Source: Glomus cerebriforme (lineage: Eukaryota > Glomeromycota > Glomeromycetes > Glomerales > Glomeraceae). Taken from it: 11,006 nt of DNA. The stretch is taken from NCBI GenBank assembly GCA_003550305.1, contig QKYT01000643.1:55823-66828 (forward strand), written 5' to 3'. A program made the position numbers and the translations under genes. Position 1 is the first letter of the stretch. Each line of letters opens with the position of its first letter. The notes beneath the pieces are model-generated. The model worked only from the letters and a program-made list of their open reading frames with translations, did not search any database and was not told the origin of the DNA. Of this stretch, positions 1 through 6,691 are shown one piece after another.

Positions 1-206
1 CTTGGAGATTGTTATTATGATGGAATAGGAACTGAAAAAAATGAAATTAAAGCATTTGAATTATATAAAAAAGCAGCTGATAAAGGAAATGTCTATTCAA
101 TAAAAAACCTTGTATAACTTGAAATCAATATGTAATAGGAACTGAAAAAAAAGAAATTAAAGTATTTGAGTTATATAAAGAAGCAGCTGATAAAAGAAAT
201 GTATAA
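1..206 (+). pseudogene. Sel1-repeat protein relic (two tandem units, 3' end of a decayed gene)
   Basis: The frame starting at base 1 reads [20 protein letters not shown] followed by [18 protein letters not shown], then stops at 115-117. This is one complete 36-codon Sel1-like repeat: LG-x-CY-x-x-GIGT, then [14 protein letters not shown] second unit starts at 109 and resumes in another frame from 135 (IGTEKKEIKVFELYKEAADK), ending at TAA 204-206. The units are joined by a net 2-base insertion and a TAA/TAG pair near 133-138, so the second unit cannot be read through. Sel1 repeats are TPR-like helical hairpins that act as protein-protein scaffolds; in Glomeromycotina they are often attached C-terminally to kinase domains. 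The 5' part of the gene lies outside the window, so only the tail is visible. The near identity of the two units (ATAGGAACTGAAAAAAAxGAA in both) argues for a recent local duplication before decay. Family call is firm; inactivity is very likely but rests on one sequence version. Confidence 0.85.
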
Positions 207-607
207 TTAGTTAATTAGTAATTAATAATATATAAAGTAGTAAATAATATATTATTTTATAGGGTTTCTAATATTGTATTTAATAACTAGGCAATAGGAG
301 TTCAGAGTTTTCAGAAAAATATTACTTATGTAACATGTAATCTGTTATCAATATATCTTGTCTGTCGCTTCAGACAATAAAATGGCTAGACTAACTACTT
401 TTATCTTATTTTATTAAATAAAATCTTTATTCCGTTATTTATAAACTTTTATTGTCATTTACTTTATTAACAGTTTAGTTCTATTTTCTTTTAATTAATA
501 ATCTATTACTTATTATTTATTTATTTACATTTCACTAATTTACTATTGTACTAAACAAATGCGCTCATCATTCCTAACTTTTAAAGCAAACTTATAAAAC
601 TGCCCCA
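207..607. other. AT-rich intergenic stretch
   Basis: No open frame or recognised gene. The only local structure is a small hairpin at 358-377 (TTGTCTG, six-base loop TCGCTT, CAGACAA). It is followed by an A/T-rich run without a clear role. Confidence 0.5.
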
Positions 608-842
608 TAAAAAGAATGTTTGGAAATTGTCATCGAAAATATTCAGATGTGTCCAGAAAATGTCACGCACGTCCAGAAAATATCCAGAAAATGTTCCACA
701 TGTCCAGAAATTATCCAGAAATTGCAATATTCCGGACACTGAGCGACTAACAATTTCTGGAAGTTTTCTAGAATATTGAAATTTTTTCTGATTATCCAGA
801 CGTTTTCCGAACGTGTATGACATTTTTCGGACGCATCCAACA
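608..842. repeat. Short-period tandem array with alternating 20/11-nt spacing
   Basis: The word TCCAGAAA occurs at 652, 672, 683, 703 and 714, giving spacings of 20, 11, 20 and 11 nt, so the higher-order unit is 31 nt. The 20-nt subunits are TCCAGAAAATGTCACGCACG and TCCAGAAAATGTTCCACATG; the 11-nt subunits are TCCAGAAAATA and TCCAGAAATTA. Degenerate words continue on both sides (TTCAGATG 642, TTCCGGACAC 730, ATCCAGACG 794, TTCCGAACG 805, TTCGGACGC 826), and part of the right side is in inverse orientation (AATTTCTGG at 752). The array is richer in C, G and CpG than its surroundings. Open frames across it on the minus strand translate to low-complexity FLDV/FWT/SGHF strings and are a by-product of the repeat, not genes. 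Confidence 0.8.
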
Positions 843-1004
843 GGATTTTCTTATTTAAAGCTGAAGCTTTCATCATACGACCATATTAATTGCTTAAAAA
901 GCAGTATTACAGTAATCAGCATAGACAGTCAAAATAAGTAAAATTTAATTTTATTCCATAAAATATTATTAAGATCACTATTGCATGTCACTAATAGTTG
1001 AAAG
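843..1004. other. AT-rich spacer
   Basis: Nothing recognisable lies between the two word-repeat regions. Confidence 0.4.
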
Positions 1005-1063
1005 GTTGTAACAAATTGCTGTAAAGTTGTAATTTTTTGCCATAATTTTCCAACCGGTTGTAA
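1005..1063. repeat. GTTGTAA word repeat with a CAACCGGTTG palindrome
   Basis: GTTGTAA occurs at 1005, 1026 and 1057 (spacings 21 and 31), with a related TTGTAATTTTTTGCC between. The last copy overlaps the perfect 10-nt palindrome CAACCGGTTG at 1051-1060. The spacings resemble those of the 608-842 array although the word differs. With only three copies this could be chance. Confidence 0.4.
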
Positions 1064-1084
1064 GTTGCATAATTATCATAAATT

Positions 1085-1476
1085 CTTATAATTTCCGAAT
1101 TCTTAGTTATTTTCACAAAATAGTAGTATCATGCAAGTATAATGCACAAACTCCAACTATTATTTAAATAAAATTAATTAAATAATTGGTATAATTAGTA
1201 AAAATGTGTAAAATATACCTCAATTAAATATTCAGCTGTCATATTCTGTGATCCATTTAAACTTAGCAACTTTCAAACCCATGTCGCAGAATAAACTTTG
1301 TAAATCAACCTTCACCAATTTGTTTTGTATCTTTAAATCTATCAAATGGAACCCATTCAAGAAAATAACTATCAAAATATCTCGTATTATAAATTGTATC
1401 TTTGTATAATAGTTCTTCTATTATGTATGATTAATTTCTCAGAAATATTTAATTTTTCATATTCAAATTCTACTTG
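1085..1476 (-). pseudogene. Protein kinase relic, N-terminal leader plus glycine-rich loop (Rhizophagus-type kinase-like family)
   Basis: Read on the minus strand, 1476 down to about 1410 gives VEFEYEKLNISEKLIIHN. After a frame change, 1416 down to 1308 gives IEELLYKDTIYNTRYFDSYF and then LEWVPFDRFKDTKQIGEG. The glycine-rich loop G-E-G-G-F is broken by TGA at 1307-1305 in place of the third Gly, and a one-base loss follows. The next frame reads VYSATWV, a TGA, then LNGSQNMTAEYLIE ending at 1219. A GT donor sits at 1218-1217 and a plausible AG at 1158-1157, a 62-nt intron. The following exon carries LHDTTIL (1133-1116) and, one frame over, ITKNSEI. These match the start of fungal tyrosine-kinase-like domains: leader, EW(V/I)P(F/Y)DRF, GEGGF-KVYSATW, the ALK-LNGSQN-AEYLNE region, then the HD-I-xFYGIT segment. 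The catalytic Lys, HRD and DFG are absent; the relic fades into the GTTGTAA repeat. At least three frame changes and two in-frame stops make it non-functional. Confidence 0.75.
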
Positions 1477-1516
1477 TTTTATTATTTATACTCATTTTTT
1501 ATATGTTAGGAATTAG

Positions 1517-1599
1517 AAAAAAAATTGGCGTACTTTTTATCTGAATTGATAAAATGTTTGTTTGTGTCAGTAATTCGCCAATTTTTTTTTTTTTTTTTT
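1517..1599. repeat. Inverted repeat (14-bp arms) with adjoining T18 run
   Basis: AAAAAAAATTGGCG at 1517-1530 is the exact reverse complement of CGCCAATTTTTTTT at 1576-1589, around a 45-base interior. The right arm runs into an uninterrupted T18 (1582-1599). The GGCG/CGCC ends are unusual in this AT-rich context, so the pairing is unlikely to be compositional. It could be a very small foldback element, or a hairpin that extends the homopolymer. No target duplication is evident. Confidence 0.6.
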
Positions 1600-2108
1600 G
1601 AATAAGGGTTAGCTTATTAAGATTTATTGAATAATTTTTTAAGACTGAAATCTTAGAATTAAGTCTAGTTTGTTATTTAAAATTGAAACAAGTGATCATA
1701 TTATCGGATGAAACTAACAGCTGTTTTATAAATAATTATATTTGAAAATATTTGAAAGTTTTAATTATATCATTTAGATTATTATTTGGCAAAGAAATAT
1801 AGTTGAAACTTTTAAATTTTATAATAACATTTTTATTTAAATTCTATTATCCTTTAAATAATCAAACAACTAAATAAAATCATTTCGATACATTTATTGT
1901 TGCGTATTTAGTAAAAAATAAAAAAATTATGATGATTTTAAGTTAGTTTGGTTTAATAATTTTCTAGTTATTAGTATTCCTTTTTGATCGATTTAATGAT
2001 AAAATTGTGCATATTGACTCAATAAAAAAGTATTTTGCTTCTGTAAATTAATTGCGCCTCATTAGTTATTTAGCATTACAGCTAAAAAAAATATCATATG
2101 AGCATATG
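1600..2108. other. AT-rich intergenic stretch without gene
   Basis: No coding frame with recognisable content was seen on either strand. There are scattered short palindromes only (for example CATATGAGCATATG at 2096-2109). Confidence 0.5.
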
Positions 2109-2828
2109 AAATTCAGTACATGTACGATTTCACAGAAAATAGTAAAGTTTGATCAATTTAACTTTAAAATTTTAAATTTAATATTGACCCAATCTTTATA
2201 TTTTTTTTAAAATGTAATGAAGCTGGTAAATTGTTTCAGGTTGAAATTTTTAAAATAAAATAAATTATCACTACTAGTTCACTAATGTTTAGCCAATAAT
2301 TAAAATAAATTAGGAAGGATAGTATCAATATTCTGGATTTGATAAAACTATTATTAAAAATCTTAAGATCATAGATTCCTTTTTCAAACCGTACTAATAT
2401 CGATAATTTCAAAATTTTAATTCTCAGATCTTTAACATTATATAAAATACTTTTATTTATTTTTTTGTAAATCCATTTATTATCAAACAAAATAATATCG
2501 ACCATAGTTTTGTATGTAATTGATAACTTTATAGTTTATGGCTAAAGTTTATGGCTAAGTAAAATATTTGAAGATACTGTACATAATCATATCTGAAAAC
2601 CTTTTACTGCTAGAAAAAGTGAACCGATTAGGTTTGTCCCATTATATAATTACCAATGAAAAAAATGGCATGTGTTTATGAGTTTATTATAAAAGTTTAT
2701 CTTTTTACAGTGAAATTCTATTGGTAAAGTGAATATTTAGATTTTGCTTACAACTTCAGGGTAAGGTAATTCAGGAAAGGCTTGTATATATATAGTATAG
2801 AAGACACCAAGTTAAGAATCACACGACT
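2109..2828 (+). repeat. Dispersed diverged repeat, copy A (two blocks)
   Basis: Block 1 (2109-2374) matches 6692-7033 in the same order and orientation. Shared words are AAATTCAG then ACATGTACG; GAAATTTTTAAA-TAAAATAAATTA; CACTA(C/T)TAGTTCA(C/T)TAAT; TTAGCCA(A/G)TAA; AAGGATA; TGGATT(T/C)GAT then AAACTATTATT; and GATCATAG. Block 2 (2709-2828) matches 7038-7155: AGTGAAATTCTATT...AAAGTGA at its start and GACACCAAGTTAAGAATCAC at its end, lying 102 bases apart here and 100 in copy B. In copy A the two blocks are separated by about 330 bases (2375-2708) that copy B lacks. The start TA-CAGTGAAATTC resembles terminal inverted repeats of pogo/Tigger-type DNA transposons, but no opposite end was found. 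No coding capacity is conserved between copies. Confidence 0.6.
2533..2558. repeat. Perfect 13-nt tandem duplication
   Basis: AGTTTATGGCTAA is present twice back to back (2533-2545 and 2546-2558). It lies inside the ~330-base segment present only in copy A of the dispersed repeat, and looks like a recent slippage or repair duplication. Confidence 0.85.
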
Positions 2829-2995
2829 CCATCATTATTATCGTTAAATGTGGTACAGCCGCAATGTGTAACCATTGTCAACCTTAGAATTATTTAAAAT
2901 CACCTGATCTTTTAGTACTATATTTTTATATTTTCTTATATTTCTACAATTTATTATATTTATTTTCGTGATATATGTATTTATTTTGGGAAATC

Positions 2996-3744
2996 TTAAC
3001 CTGTTCCTAGAGGCACACGATATTGTCCTGTTCCCCCCTCTTACGTCATCACTGATTTATTTGTTTATCTTATTCTTTTTCTCTTTTCTCTTCCCCTTTT
3101 TTTCTCTTCCTCTTATTTAAATAAAGTTGTTTGATTATGAGTTATATAATTATTAATTTTTATTAAGCTATTTAAATACTTGAGGTTTGTGAGTTTTTTG
3201 TAATAAAAATACTGTGCCGCGCTTATTTTTTAACTTATGATATAATTATTACAGTTTTATCCAAAGCTAACGTGTTCTTAAAGGCTAAGTAAAGTTATTC
3301 CGCAGGCATGAGACTATTTAAATATTAATTTATTTTCATACAGATACTTTGTCACGTAATTTAAACACTTTGGTTAAACAAAACTAACTTTTGCTAAATA
3401 AACAAAATTGATTAATGGATATGAAAATATTCAAAAATTTATTTTTACCGTATTGTGCTTGAGTTTATAGTATTCATAGAGTTAATCAACATTTTTTGTA
3501 ATAAAATTTACTTGTATATGAAATTTTTATTAAAATTTATATAAAATACAAAATAAAATTACAATTTCAGAATTTTTTTTCTTTTTTGTTATATGTGAAA
3601 TTAAAGGTTTTTGTTCGCGTTTTTTTTTCGCAAAACAAAAAATATTTTCAAAGTTACACAAATTTTGTTGACTGCGATTTTAGCAAATCATATTTAAGAA
3701 AAAGGGGGAACAGGATAATATCCTATACCCGAGGTACAGGTTAA
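2996..3744. mobile_element. Non-autonomous DNA transposon (MITE-like) with TTAA flanks, piggyBac-like
   Basis: The left arm 3000-3037 (begins CCTGTTCCTAGAGGCACACG, ends TCCTGTTCCCCC) pairs with the reverse complement of 3704-3740 (begins CCTGTACCTCGGG, ends TCCTGTTCCCCC): 31 of 38 aligned positions agree with one gap. Outside both arms stands TTAA (2996-2999 and 3741-3744), and similarity between the flanks stops there, so TTAA is a credible target-site duplication. The element proper is 741 bp (3000-3740). TTAA duplication with ends starting CC is the hallmark of the piggyBac superfamily. A 3-bp TTA/TAA duplication of PIF/Harbinger type cannot be excluded. The interior has no transposase frame; it holds a 42-nt pyrimidine tract, a small hairpin (about 3607-3639) and AT-rich filler. 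Arm divergence suggests an old insertion, mobilised in trans if at all. Confidence 0.8.
3073..3114 (+). repeat. Uninterrupted 42-nt pyrimidine tract inside the TTAA element
   Basis: Every base from 3073 to 3114 is C or T, with CTCTTTTCTCTTCCCC and TTTCTCTTCCTCTT as recognisable mirror-like words. It begins about 35 bases inside the left terminal inverted repeat. Such tracts can form triplex DNA or act as polypyrimidine signals; neither use is shown here. Confidence 0.8.
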
Positions 3745-4170
3745 GGAACCTCATTTATTTTTATATATAAAGAGCAAGAATTTTCTCTTGTGAGGAGAAA
3801 GTCAACTTTGAAGTGACTTCTAACGGATTCAATTTCTCAATTATATTATACATTTTTATATATTGGTAAATTTATTACTTTATATGATCAAACAATCGAG
3901 TTTGAGCATCATTATAAATTTTTTTTGAATCTGTTTAATACAGAATAATTAAGTGGACTTTAAGTAAAAGTCTAACTATATTACATATTCGCGTTATCAA
4001 GTTTAATTGCTCAGAAGCTCGTTTTCACAAAACACTTTAGCTTGCTTTAAGCTGTATTGAGCGAACTTAAACTGAACTGGTTGAACAATTTAACATGAAT
4101 AACATCCCTAGTATCAAACCCAATCTTTCAGATTTTATGATAGAGGTTCTGCTGTTACTGACAAAATATT
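3745..4170. other. Intergenic stretch with decayed AGCTC/GAAC word repeats
   Basis: No gene was recognised. Two small foldbacks occur at 3775-3825 (AAGTCA...TGACTT is the clearer). From about 3995 to 4090 degenerate words recur in both orientations (GCTCAGAAGCTCG, TTAGCTTGCTTTAAGCT, TGAGCGAACTTAAACTGAAC, TGGTTGAAC). They look like remains of a GAGCTCGAAC-type low-complexity repeat, ending at AACATCCCTAGTATCAAAC (4101-4119). A short frame 4094-4162 in the tail is open but too short to defend. Confidence 0.45.
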
Positions 4171-4303
4171 AATACAACTTTTTTTTATTTTCTTTTCATC
4201 CTCCAATATGTATTTAATAAACTATATGTTTAAGTACAACCTATATAATCATTTTAAACTTTGGGTTAACTCGATTGGGAAAATCATTTAAAAAAGTTGT
4301 ATT
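4171..4303. repeat. MITE-like inverted repeat (14-bp exact arms)
   Basis: AATACAACTTTTTT at 4171-4184 is exactly complementary in reverse to AAAAAAGTTGTATT at 4290-4303, spanning 133 bases. Weaker pairing continues outward (AAAATATT against AATTTTAC). The interior has no coding content. Size and end structure fit a miniature inverted-repeat element; the superfamily cannot be told because the exact ends and target duplication are unclear. Confidence 0.55.
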
Positions 4304-4653
4304 GTAAAATTTTTTTCCAAAATAAAATTTTATGGTGATAATGGTCACATATGATTAATAAAAAATAATGATCGTAACTAAAAAGAGTAAAAAGAGTTAT
4401 AGGTCTCATTAGGCACAGTTTTGGTCATGATGTTTGTAATCATATGATTCATAATTTTTTCTTGTAAAATAAGCATGATACGTAAAATGTTCGTTCAATT
4501 TTTTTTTATGCAAGGTTAAGTTTGTCACTATTATATATTTTTCTTGTTTTTATTTGTAATTAATCATTTTATATTGTTTACGAAAATAAAATTGATATAC
4601 AGATATACAGTAATATCTTAGTATAAAAAAAAATTGAAATTTTTTTTAGAAAA

Positions 4654-5437
4654 ATGGCAGACGATAATCCAGTCCAATGGCTTGAGAATGGCATAAAGAT
4701 TACATTAATTACTATTATTATAATAAATTTAAGAATATAAATCCTATAGGTTATGGTGATGGTTATCAAGTTATTTGGATAATGTTGTTGCATTAAAATC
4801 TTTGAAAAATAGTTCTTTGAATAATGACAGTTTTATTAAAGAAATTGTTAATGAGGTATATAAGATATAATTGCATAATATATTATAAACTAAAGATATA
4901 TACTGTAAAGTTCTAATTAATTTTTATTTAGTTAAAATTATTACGAGTCAATTTACATCCAAATATTACTCAATGTTTTGGAATTACTAAACAAAGTAAG
5001 TAACATTTATTAAAAGATTTTAGGTGTAGATAAAATAAATTTAAATTATCTGCTCGTCCTTGAATACGCAGATAGTGGTACGTTGAGAAATTATTTAAAA
5101 GATAATTTCAGTAAATTGGATTGGAATATTAAATTACAATTTGCTATTCAAATTGCTGATAGAGTTTCGTGTATGCATCAAAAGGATATTATTCATCATG
5201 ACTTAGTAAATATTTTATCTTTTAATATTTATTAATTCATTTACTTTCATAAAATAGCATTCTAATAATATATTAGTTCATCAAAATATGATTAGAATTA
5301 AAGATTTTGGCCTTTCGCGTAGAATGGCAGAAGTATCAAGGTCAAAAAAAAATTTTGGAATGGTTCCTTATATTGATCCACAACTTTTAAAATAACAAAT
5401 AAATGATGACAATGATCATTGTTATAAAGCTGTTGTA
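4654..5437 (+). pseudogene. Protein kinase pseudogene (TKL-like, Rhizophagus-type), truncated after the activation loop
   Basis: ATG 4654 starts MADDNPVQWLENGIK. One lost base near 4698 moves the frame to DYINYYYYNKFKNINPIGYG, then DGYQVIW. A second lost base near 4778 moves it to DNVVALKSLKN...IKEIVNE, ending at 4855. GT-AG gaps then follow at 4856-4931 (76 nt), 4996-5023 (28 nt) and 5206-5257 (52 nt). The exons carry LKLLRVNLHPNITQCFGITK, then LLVLEYADSGTLRNYLKDNF, then AIQIADRVSCMHQKDIIHHD-L, then HSNNILVHQNMIRIKDFGLS, RRM, and MVPYIDPQLLK. Seen: the VALK lysine, the helix C Glu and an intact DFG. Damaged: the glycine-rich loop (GYGDGYQV) and HRD, which reads HHD. TAA 5393 ends the frame just after the APE-equivalent IDPQ; QINDDNDHCYK is legible beyond it. 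The whole C-lobe (DVYS-GVLLWE and after) is missing, replaced at about 5438 by repeat words. The family normally acts as an intracellular Ser/Thr or Tyr-like kinase; this copy cannot. Confidence 0.88.
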
Positions 5438-5780
5438 GTCCAAGTTCTGAACATGATTTGGGATATTCTCAAATCGAAATTTTTATTTGTACTTCCCAAA
5501 TTGGAATTATCAATTTGAGATACCTGATGTCCGAAATTGTAATCATATTCCAAGTTTAACTTGGGATATTCCAAATTAGATCTGGGATATGTCCAAGTTT
5601 AGTACACCTGATACCTAAACTCAACCATGTTTCAAATTAACATAGACAGGTTTGAATCATGGTCAGGTTCTGGACACAATATCCCAAAACTGACCATGTT
5701 CCAAATATTTATATGTTAGTTTGGGACATAGTTAGGTTTGGTATCATGTGTCTCGAACCTGACCATATTTCAGAAATTAG
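5438..5780. repeat. Word-repeat region with about 70-nt tandem period, partly inverted
   Basis: TCAACCATGTTTC (5621), TGACCATGTTCC (5691) and TGACCATATTTC (5760) start successive units 70 and 69 bases long, whose middles also align (TCATGGTCAGGTTCTGG against ACATAGTTAGGTTTGG). Upstream, TCCAA words at 5549, 5570 and 5592 are 21-22 bases apart and TTGGGATAT recurs at 5458 and 5561 (CTGGGATAT at 5582). Inverse forms TCCCAAA (5494, 5682) and GGTCAGG (5661) are interspersed. The region abuts the broken end of the kinase pseudogene, so its arrival may have removed the C-lobe. It is richer in C+G than its surroundings and has no coding frame of note. Confidence 0.7.
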
Positions 5781-6179
5781 CATTAAAAAGTTAATTGTGA
5801 ACTGGAGATGATATAATGTTAGCCAATCAGTTCAATTATTGTCAGTTGTTACGTAAAGGAGGCACAGGTTAAGACTCTGCATCCCCTGGTCCAGCTAAAA
5901 GGGATGACTTAAAAATTATTTGCAAGGAAAAGATTATTACTCCTCAAGAAAGAGTTTGAACATATTGGATTGAAAGAAATATTTGTAATAGTTCTATTGG
6001 ACTTTATTAAGAAGTAGAGTGTAAATAGTAGAAGAAATGTTTTGTTCTTGAAGTTCTGCAATTTGAGAGTGTGTTAGTCCTGAATCCAAAAGTATAAAAA
6101 TTAACGAGATTGAGAGATTATGTCATCAGTTTAAAAGCCCTGTACAATTAATATATTATTAATAAATACAGTATATCAA
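5781..6179. other. GC-richer stretch of unknown nature
   Basis: There is no intact frame. The plus frame entered at 5858 reads in patches such as DSASPGPAKRDDLKIICKEK and ERNICNSSIGLY, broken by stops at 5870, 5957, 6008 and 6026. The minus strand reads equally well in patches. GGTTAAGACTC at 5867-5877 faintly recalls a pol III B box, but there is no A box or tRNA fold around it. The stretch may be an old coding or transposon relic; I do not recognise it. Confidence 0.3.
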
Positions 6180-6199
6180 ATGAGGATTTCAACATACTT

Positions 6200-6463
6200 T
6201 CAATATGAGAAAGTTCCAGACACGACCAAGAGTGTTATGTTAATCCAATTGCTAGTTATTGGCCGGATTTTTTTTGGAATACCGAGAGGGAATGGTTTTT
6301 TGCAGTATTTTACCAAGAATCTTAATCATTTTCCGAGGAAATCATATTTATCATCAAGAGAAAATGAGTGGATTTCAGTGGCAAGGGATTGTAATACCTC
6401 TTGTTTTAAGTTCGGAAAGAATTTAACAAGGTTTTGAAAAAAAGCTCTGAGAATATCAATCAT
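6200..6463 (-). pseudogene. Candidate coding relic on the minus strand, family not recognised
   Basis: From ATG at 6463-6461 the minus strand reads MIDILRAFFQNLVKFFPNLK, then QEVLQSLATEIHSFSLDDKY, then DFLGK, stopping at TGA 6328-6326 (45 codons). The same frame continues for 41 codons (LRFLVKYCKKPFPLGIPKKI and RPITSNWINITLLVVSGTFS) to TGA 6202-6200. The predicted protein has alternating hydrophobic and charged residues, proline/glycine turns and a balanced composition, unlike the lysine/isoleucine/asparagine-rich junk translated from most of the window. The base composition is also less AT-rich here. An 85-codon plus-strand frame (6180-6437) covers the same bases; I prefer the minus reading because it looks more protein-like, but the choice is not settled. 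No motif ties it to a known family. Confidence 0.35.
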
Positions 6464-6691
6464 TTGGAAAAGATTTGGGTATATTCAAGTAAATAAATTA
6501 CAAATTCAGTATGTAGTCTGTGATACATAACTAGTGAATTGATGTTTCTACTCATTTTTAATGTTTATTTTGCGTAAACTCCATGCCTTTATAATTAAAC
6601 AAAAATTCATTAACCAAGCAAAAAAATTTGATTTACATCATACATTTTTAACCTTTTACTATTTATAAATCATAGCAATATATCATTGTAC
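6464..6691. other. AT-rich spacer
   Basis: Nothing recognisable was seen on either strand between the candidate minus-strand relic and copy B of the dispersed repeat. Confidence 0.4.

Noticed and set aside
652..735. The 20/11 array as a CRISPR
   Set aside because: The repeats are too short and degenerate, there are no unique spacers of constant length, and the context is eukaryotic.
581..876. Two overlapping minus-strand frames of 80 and 77 codons
   Set aside because: Both are translations of the TCCAGAAA array and give repetitive FLDV/FWT/SGHF strings; two frames being open at once is what a short repeat without stops produces.
2236..2505. 89-codon minus-strand frame
   Set aside because: It lies across copy A of the dispersed repeat; the matching segment of copy B carries several stops and frame changes, and the protein is just Ile/Leu/Lys/Asn-rich AT translation.
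4094..4162. Short plus-strand frame MNNIPSIKPNLSDF...
   Set aside because: Twenty-odd codons, another frame over the same bases is also open, and it lies at the edge of decayed repeats.
4578..4793. 71-codon minus-strand frame
   Set aside because: It is the antisense shadow of the kinase pseudogene first exon.
5866..5878. GGTTAAGACTC as a pol III B box (tRNA or SINE)
   Set aside because: No A box at the right distance, no cloverleaf, and no T-run terminator in place.
6180..6437. 85-codon plus-strand frame
   Set aside because: It covers the same bases as the more protein-like minus-strand reading and shows no recognised motif; kept only as the alternative in the 6200-6463 entry.
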